Positions 59,662 through 64,000 of a DNA stretch of 64,000 nucleotides are shown here, piece by piece (the first letter of the stretch is position 1; every line of letters begins with the position of its first letter). The notes under the pieces were generated by a model. The model was not told where the DNA came from and searched no databases. It saw only the letters and a list, made by a program, of their open reading frames with translations. This DNA comes from Chryseobacterium lathyri (GTDB taxonomy: Bacteria > Bacteroidota > Bacteroidia > Flavobacteriales > Weeksellaceae). Position numbers and translations under genes: made by a program. Location of the stretch: contig NZ_QNFY01000005.1 of the NCBI RefSeq assembly GCF_003290185.1, positions 186,001-250,000 of the forward strand, read 5' to 3'.

Positions 59662-59742
59662 ACCATTGCTGTGGGTTAAATGTTTAAATTTTTATTTTCC
59701 GCTGAAAGATGGTATTTTGCATAGTAAATCCTATCACACTCA

Positions 59743-60813
59743 ATGCCAGGCAGAAAATCAAAATTATATATCCATTTACTCTTTTGGATACTGTACTATA
59801 TTCTGGAAGTTTATCTGGACTTTTACTGGTCAAGATACCAGTTTCCTGATGCAAAATGGCAGATAAGGCTTCAGAATACTATTATTCTGGAACTTGGATA
59901 TCTTCTGATTAAAATTCCGTTGGGTTATGCTCTTCTGTATGTGTACGAAAGAACTGGTCTCAAAAGATTTCTTGCCTGCATTCTCTCTGTTATTATTCTT
60001 ATTGCGGCGGTTCTTGCCCACAGGTTTTTTACTCATTATATCATTTATCCCCATATTTATGGAATTGTTGAAACATTGGATGGCAAACAGCCTTCAGGAT
60101 TTATCAACGGACTCGTGGCTTTTAACTCCTTTATGGATCTGATCTTTATGGCAGGCCTTATATTCGGCGTTGAAATTACAAGGCAAAAGAATCTGCTGAA
60201 AGAACAGATCTCAAAGCTGAAATCAGAAAAGCTGGATCAGGAACTTACCATGCTGAAGGCCCAAATCAATCCCCATTTTTTGTTCAATACACTGAATAAT
60301 ATTTACGGAATGGCCCTTAAAAAAGCTGATGAAACACCTGATGTGATCTTACAGCTTTCCAAAGTGATGCGGTATAATATTTATGAAGCAGCTGAACGGT
60401 ATATTTCTATAGAAAAAGATGTAGAGAATATCAAAGATTTCCTCCAGATCCAGAAGATCCGGCACCATGGCCTTGTCATCCGTTTTAATGAGAATGTAGA
60501 TAATCCTTCCCAGGAGATTTCGCCGCTTATTTTGATCCAGTTCGTTGAAAATGCTTTTAAACATGGTGTTTCAGAAACCCTTGGAAAGAGCTTTATTCAT
60601 ATTGATATCCAGCTGAACAATGGTGTTCTTCATTATCATATTGAAAATTCAAAAGAAGAAAAACCTCACGGAAATTCTACAAAAATAGGACTGAAAAATA
60701 TCCGAAGACAGCTTGAACTGCTTTATCCAAAGCACATTCTCACCGTTGAAAGTACCAGTGAACGCTTTATTGTAACCTTAATTATTGACCTTAATGATAC
60801 ATTCCGCTTCTAA
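59743..60813 (+). CDS. LytS/YehU-type sensor histidine kinase
   Basis: Kinase of 356 residues. Four predicted transmembrane segments in the first 145 residues are followed by a short coiled linker and a His_kinase domain with His178 in KAQINPHFLFNTLNNIYG. The ATPase part has LILIQFVENAFKHGV, and the G box is represented by KIGLKNIRRQLELLY. It has no separate extracellular domain, so it probably senses a membrane or intramembrane cue. Its end overlaps the regulator gene by 20 bp. Confidence 0.9.
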   Translation: MPGRKSKLYIHLLFWILYYILEVYLDFYWSRYQFPDAKWQIRLQNTIILELGYLLIKIPLGYALLYVYERTGLKRFLACILSVIILIAAVLAHRFFTHYIIYPHIYGIVETLDGKQPSGFINGLVAFNSFMDLIFMAGLIFGVEITRQKNLLKEQISKLKSEKLDQELTMLKAQINPHFLFNTLNNIYGMALKKADETPDVILQLSKVMRYNIYEAAERYISIEKDVENIKDFLQIQKIRHHGLVIRFNENVDNPSQEISPLILIQFVENAFKHGVSETLGKSFIHIDIQLNNGVLHYHIENSKEEKPHGNSTKIGLKNIRRQLELLYPKHILTVESTSERFIVTLIIDLNDTFRF

Positions 60814-61495
60814 AAAATACAGTTGCCTCATCGTGGAAGATGAGCCGATAGCCGCAGAAATCCTGGAAAATTTTGTTTCAAGGGATGAAGAATTTCAGCT
60901 GGTGGCAAAATGTTCCGATGCTGTTTATGCCGGAACCCTTTTAAACAGGCATGATATTGATCTGATGTTTCTGGACCTTCATCTTCCGGTGGTAAAAGGC
61001 TTTGATTTCCTGAAAAAACTAAAAAATCCGCCTCTTGTTATCGTGACTACCGCTTATCACCAATATGCGGTAGAAGGCTATGAGCTTGATATTGTAGATT
61101 ATCTGATGAAGCCTGTTCCTTACGAGAGGTTTACCAAAGCAATTGAAAAGTTTAAATACCTGATGAATGCTGAGGAAGCTTTATTGGAGGCAGCGGACCG
61201 GGAACATATTTTTATCAGTAGTGGAAAAAAACAAATTAAAATTGTTCTTCATGACATCTTTTTTATTGAAAGCTTACGAGAATATATTCACATTCACACC
61301 AAAGCAGGAACGATCACAGTGAAAATGCCGATCAGCAGGATAGAAGAAAATCTGGATCCTAAAATATTCGTGAGGATTCACAAATCTTACATTATTTCCA
61401 AGTCTAAAATTGAGGTACGTTCTGCCAGCATGATACAGGTGATGGGCAAAAAACTTCCGATTGGCAGGACATACAAGCCTTCCATTGAGTTGTAA
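60794..61495 (+). CDS. LytTR-family response regulator
   Basis: Regulator of 233 residues from ATG 60794, within the end of the kinase gene (20-bp overlap, translational coupling). Receiver: CLIVEDEPIA, phospho-acceptor Asp61 in LMFLDLHLPV, Lys in YLMKPVPYERF. LytTR domain: DIFFIESLREYIHIHT and FVRIHKSYIISKSKIE. No 9-12-9 direct repeat like those at 29.9-32.7 kb was found near this operon, so it probably has a different site. Confidence 0.92.
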   Translation: MIHSASKKYSCLIVEDEPIAAEILENFVSRDEEFQLVAKCSDAVYAGTLLNRHDIDLMFLDLHLPVVKGFDFLKKLKNPPLVIVTTAYHQYAVEGYELDIVDYLMKPVPYERFTKAIEKFKYLMNAEEALLEAADREHIFISSGKKQIKIVLHDIFFIESLREYIHIHTKAGTITVKMPISRIEENLDPKIFVRIHKSYIISKSKIEVRSASMIQVMGKKLPIGRTYKPSIEL

Positions 61496-61656
61496 GCCTT
61501 CATAGACTTAAAGCTTTATTTGATAGCTGTTTCTTTTCTTTTACTTTTATTTTGAGCAACTTTGAACTGTTAAATAGCAGTAAATAAAGATTTTAAGAGG
61601 AAAACCGATTGCAATAATTAGAATATATGTGGATGTTAGTATTCTGAGGAATACGG

Positions 61657-61687
61657 ATTGGCTTAATCATATTAAGCCAATTTTTTA
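61657..61687 (+). terminator. Terminator of the second LytTR operon
   Basis: Perfect stem ATTGGCTTAAT-CAT-ATTAAGCCAAT followed by a T run. Confidence 0.8.
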
Positions 61688-61700
61688 TTTGGAATGATCC

Positions 61701-61741
61701 GAAAAAAAACCTCCGGTATTACAATTGGTACCGGAGGTTTT
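61701..61741 (-). terminator. lgt terminator
   Basis: Stem AAAACCTCCGGTA/TACCGGAGGTTTT; on the minus strand followed by eight T. Confidence 0.85.
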
Positions 61742-61757
61742 GGTTATATTTTAAGGA

Positions 61758-62594
61758 CTATGAAACTTTCATTTCTTTTTTGTCCCGGATACTTTTAATA
61801 ATAAAGAAAAGCCCCAGGAACAGAAACGGGATGCTTAAAATTTGTCCCATATTCAGGCTCATTCCTTTTTCAAAATCAACCTGGTCTACTTTTATAAATT
61901 CTACAAAGAACCTCACGATAAAGATGAGTAGAGTAGTGATGCCGAAATAAAAGCCCTTCCCGACCTTAAAGATATTTTTGGTATAAATGAAATACACAAG
62001 AAGGAAGATCATCAGATAGCAGACCGCCTCATACAGCTGGGCAGGATGTCTCGGAATGTTATCTATCTGTTTGAATATAAAAGCCCATGGTGCATTGGAA
62101 GGCGTGCCTATAATTTCAGAGTTCATCAGATTGCCCAACCGGATAAATGCTCCGGCCAGAGGAGTAGCAATAGCGATTACATCCAGAACAGTCATAAACT
62201 TAATGGAAAATTTTCTTGCATAGATGAGAAGCATAATTATAAGTCCAATTCCGCCGCCGTGGCTTGCCAATCCTGCATATCCTGAAAAATGGTAGGCTCC
62301 GTCAGCTCCTTTTTGGATCGGCAGGAATATCTCAATAGGATGCTGGGAGTAATAATCAAAATCATAAAACAGACAGTGCCCTAATCTGGCACCTACTAAA
62401 ATTCCTATAAATGCATAAGAGAAAAGTGCTTCATGTGCCTGCTGACTTAGATTTTCTTTTTTATAAATGGTTTTTAGGATTGTGTAGCACAGAACAAGTC
62501 CAGCCAGAAATAGCACCCCATAATATTTAAGGGGAAATCCGGAAATATTGAAGATTTCAGGACTTACATCCCAGTTAACGTATAGCAAATTCAT
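61758..62594 (-). CDS. lgt: Prolipoprotein diacylglyceryl transferase
   Basis: Inner-membrane enzyme of 278 residues with about seven transmembrane segments. It adds diacylglycerol to the lipobox Cys of prolipoproteins, which suits the many lipoproteins in this window. Lgt signatures are visible: GVLFLAGLVLCY, VGARLGHCLFYD, LASHGGGIGLI, RLGNLMNSEIIG and HPAQLYEAVCY. It has a -7 box about 33 bp upstream and a terminator. Confidence 0.95.
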   Translation of the reverse strand: MNLLYVNWDVSPEIFNISGFPLKYYGVLFLAGLVLCYTILKTIYKKENLSQQAHEALFSYAFIGILVGARLGHCLFYDFDYYSQHPIEIFLPIQKGADGAYHFSGYAGLASHGGGIGLIIMLLIYARKFSIKFMTVLDVIAIATPLAGAFIRLGNLMNSEIIGTPSNAPWAFIFKQIDNIPRHPAQLYEAVCYLMIFLLVYFIYTKNIFKVGKGFYFGITTLLIFIVRFFVEFIKVDQVDFEKGMSLNMGQILSIPFLFLGLFFIIKSIRDKKEMKVS

Positions 62595-62626
62595 TGATGA
62601 TGGTTGTGAAATTATTTTTTAGGGGA

Positions 62627-62634
62627 CAAATATA
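62627..62634 (-). promoter_or_regulatory. -7 box for lgt
   Basis: On the minus strand TATATTTG, full match to TAnnTTTG, 32 bp before the ATG. Confidence 0.5.
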
Positions 62635-62709
62635 GCAGGATATAGCCGTTTTTAAGGAACATAAGTGAGACTTTAGGATATTTTGGGGGAATATATCATG
62701 TTTTTAAGG

Positions 62710-62747
62710 ATACAAAAAAACCTCTCACATTAAGTAAGAGGTTTTAA
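62710..62747 (-). terminator. Terminator of the small cold-shock gene
   Basis: Arms AAAACCTCT/AGAGGTTTT with an 11-nt loop; T run on the minus strand. 63 bp past the stop. Confidence 0.75.
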
Positions 62748-62809
62748 CGGACATCAAATAAAAGTATTGCTACTTATCAGTCAATGTTCGTTTAAACGTT
62801 ATATTCAAA

Positions 62810-63004
62810 TTATGCTAACTTTACGTTAACTGCATTTAAACCTTTGTCGCTTTTTTGTACTTCGAAAACTACTTTATCGTTTTCACGGATAGATCTTGAA
62901 TCTAAACCTGAAGAGTGTACAAAAATGTCCTTACCTCCATCTGATGGAGAAATAAATCCGAAGCCTTTTGCTTCATTGAAAAATTTTACTGTGCCTTCTT
63001 GCAT
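62810..63004 (-). CDS. Small cold-shock protein (CspA family)
   Basis: Single cold-shock domain of 64 residues. MQEGTVKFFNEAKGFGFI contains RNP1 (KGFGFI) and KDIFVHSSGL contains RNP2. It is an RNA chaperone. It lies 91 bp downstream of a DEAD-box RNA helicase gene on the same strand, a frequent pairing for RNA unfolding at low temperature. Confidence 0.92.
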   Translation of the reverse strand: MQEGTVKFFNEAKGFGFISPSDGGKDIFVHSSGLDSRSIRENDKVVFEVQKSDKGLNAVNVKLA

Positions 63005-63095
63005 TGTAATGGGTATTAAAAATTGTTGTATTAATTATTTTGAGGATTTTTTTCTTAAATTTCTTAGAGAAACCATCCATCTATTTTATTGTGAT

Positions 63096-64000
63096 TTAAT
63101 GTATATATTGGAATTTTTCAACAGGCATGATAAATCCTATCAGCTTCTGAATATTCGTTAAGTCGGAACGTTGTCCTTCATCACAGAAAGAAACGGCTGT
63201 TCCCTGGGTTCCTGCTCTTCCTGTTTTTCCAATACGGTTAACATAAGTCTCTGGTACATCCGGAAGTTCATAGTTAACTACATAAGGAAGTTCCTCAATG
63301 TCAATTCCTCTGGCGGCAATATCAGTGGCAACCAGAACACGGATCTTACTGTTTCTGAAATCTTCCACGGCCTGTTGTCTTGCCATCTGAGATTTGTTTC
63401 CATGGATCGCTGCTGCAAAAATTCCTGTACGCTCCAATTGTTTCACCAGTCTGTCGGCTCCCTGCTTGGTACGTGTAAAAACCAGTGAACGTAAAATAGA
63501 TACATCCTGCAGTATATTGATAAGCAGATCAGCTTTCTGGGTCTTTTCAACGAAATAAACAGACTGGTTAATGGTATGCATTGATGATGGAACCGGATTT
63601 ACTGTAATTTCTACAGGGTTCTTCAGCATGGCATCTGCAAATTTTTGGACGTCCGGCGGTAAAGTTGCAGAAAAGAACAAGGTCTGTCGTTTTTGTGAAA
63701 CCAGCTTCAGGATTTTTTTTACATCCTCTGCAAATCCCATATCAAGCATTCTGTCAGCTTCATCAAGGACCAGTATTTCAATTTTAGAGAGATCAATATA
63801 TCGTTGGCTTACCAAATCCAGTAGCCTTTCGGGAGTGGCAATAAGAATATCCACTCTTTTTCTGAGAGCAGCAAGCTGGCTTCCGGATAATACACCTCCA
63901 AAAATGGAAAGCTGTGATAATGGTAAATATTTACTGTAGACTTTAAAACTTTCTTCCAGCTGCAGGACTAATTCCCGGGTTGGTGTTAAGATTAAAGTTC
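63096..64000 (-). CDS. DEAD-box RNA helicase (RhlE-like), N-terminus off the window
   Basis: The reading frame is open to the right edge, so the N-terminal motifs are missing. Visible: Ia LTPTRELVLQ, Ib/GG region IATPERLLDL, II VLDEADRMLDMGF, III FFSATLP, IV SLVFTRTKQGADRL, V VATDIAARGIDI. Motif VI reads YVNRIGKTGRAG instead of the usual HRIGRTGRAG. The protein stops about 50 residues after motif VI, so it lacks the basic C-terminal tail of many RhlE proteins. It probably forms a cold-response unit with the small cold-shock gene. Confidence 0.88.
   Translation of the reverse strand, partial: TLILTPTRELVLQLEESFKVYSKYLPLSQLSIFGGVLSGSQLAALRKRVDILIATPERLLDLVSQRYIDLSKIEILVLDEADRMLDMGFAEDVKKILKLVSQKRQTLFFSATLPPDVQKFADAMLKNPVEITVNPVPSSMHTINQSVYFVEKTQKADLLINILQDVSILRSLVFTRTKQGADRLVKQLERTGIFAAAIHGNKSQMARQQAVEDFRNSKIRVLVATDIAARGIDIEELPYVVNYELPDVPETYVNRIGKTGRAGTQGTAVSFCDEGQRSDLTNIQKLIGFIMPVEKFQYIH

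Noticed and set aside
61681..61741. Hairpin pair near 61.7 kb considered as a riboswitch or attachment site
   Set aside because: The two hairpins are simply back-to-back terminators of convergent genes, each with a T run in the right direction.

Overview
The window reads as chromosomal DNA of a Bacteroidota member, most likely a flavobacterium of the Chryseobacterium/Weeksellaceae group. The evidence is AT-rich DNA, Bacteroidota-type promoter boxes (TAnnTTTG, sometimes with TTTG about 19 bp upstream), almost no Shine-Dalgarno sequences, the gliding/type IX gene gldD, a Bacteroidota-type (T6SS-iii) TssB/TssC sheath pair, and many small lipoproteins. It is mostly ordinary core chromosome. There is no prophage, CRISPR array, insertion sequence or rRNA operon.

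Layout. 1-4.5 kb: end of a probable lepB, a degenerate signal-peptidase paralogue, a WbqC-family gene, a secreted subtilase and two lipoproteins. 4.6-9.8 kb: a tight operon whose first four genes match the complete decaprenylphosphoryl-arabinose route of mycobacteria (UbiA-type phosphoribosyltransferase, DprE1-like, DprE2-like, HAD phosphatase), followed by a PrcB-like lipoprotein and a cysteine desulfurase. 9.9-10.7 kb: trxA and three identical tRNA-Asp genes behind a textbook promoter. 10.7-16.7 kb: racemase, acetyltransferase, a broken small gene, L,D-transpeptidase, PDZ/aspartyl protease and an esterase. 16.8-20.3 kb: a NarL-type two-component system flanked by two small lipoproteins. 20.4-28.4 kb: tyrS, an ECF sigma factor, lipA, a divergent AraC/MFS pair, a SpoIIAA-like protein and an FAD oxidoreductase.

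28.5-35.4 kb: a von Willebrand A protein, a SIMPL-domain protein, an amidohydrolase fused to an NTF2-like domain, and a LytS/LytTR two-component pair. Three intergenic regions here carry the same 9-bp direct repeat at exactly 12-bp spacing, the layout used by LytTR regulators. This suggests a compact self-contained regulon and is the best regulatory signal in the window.

35.5-43.8 kb: lipocalin, cinA and two tandem M13 metallopeptidase paralogues separated by a foreign-looking beta-helix gene. 43.8-47.0 kb: an unrecognised kinase-like gene divergent from tssB-tssC, with a 20-bp palindrome between them. No other type VI gene is in the window. 47.1-58.1 kb: housekeeping and envelope genes (mutY, gldD, a PfkB kinase, SurA-like isomerase, nitronate monooxygenase, HD protein, rhodanese, queG, DUF2459, a second L,D-transpeptidase, SRPBCC). 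58.2-64 kb: a cold-shock-domain protein, DoxX-like/LytS/LytTR operon, lgt, a small cold-shock protein and a DEAD-box helicase cut by the right edge.
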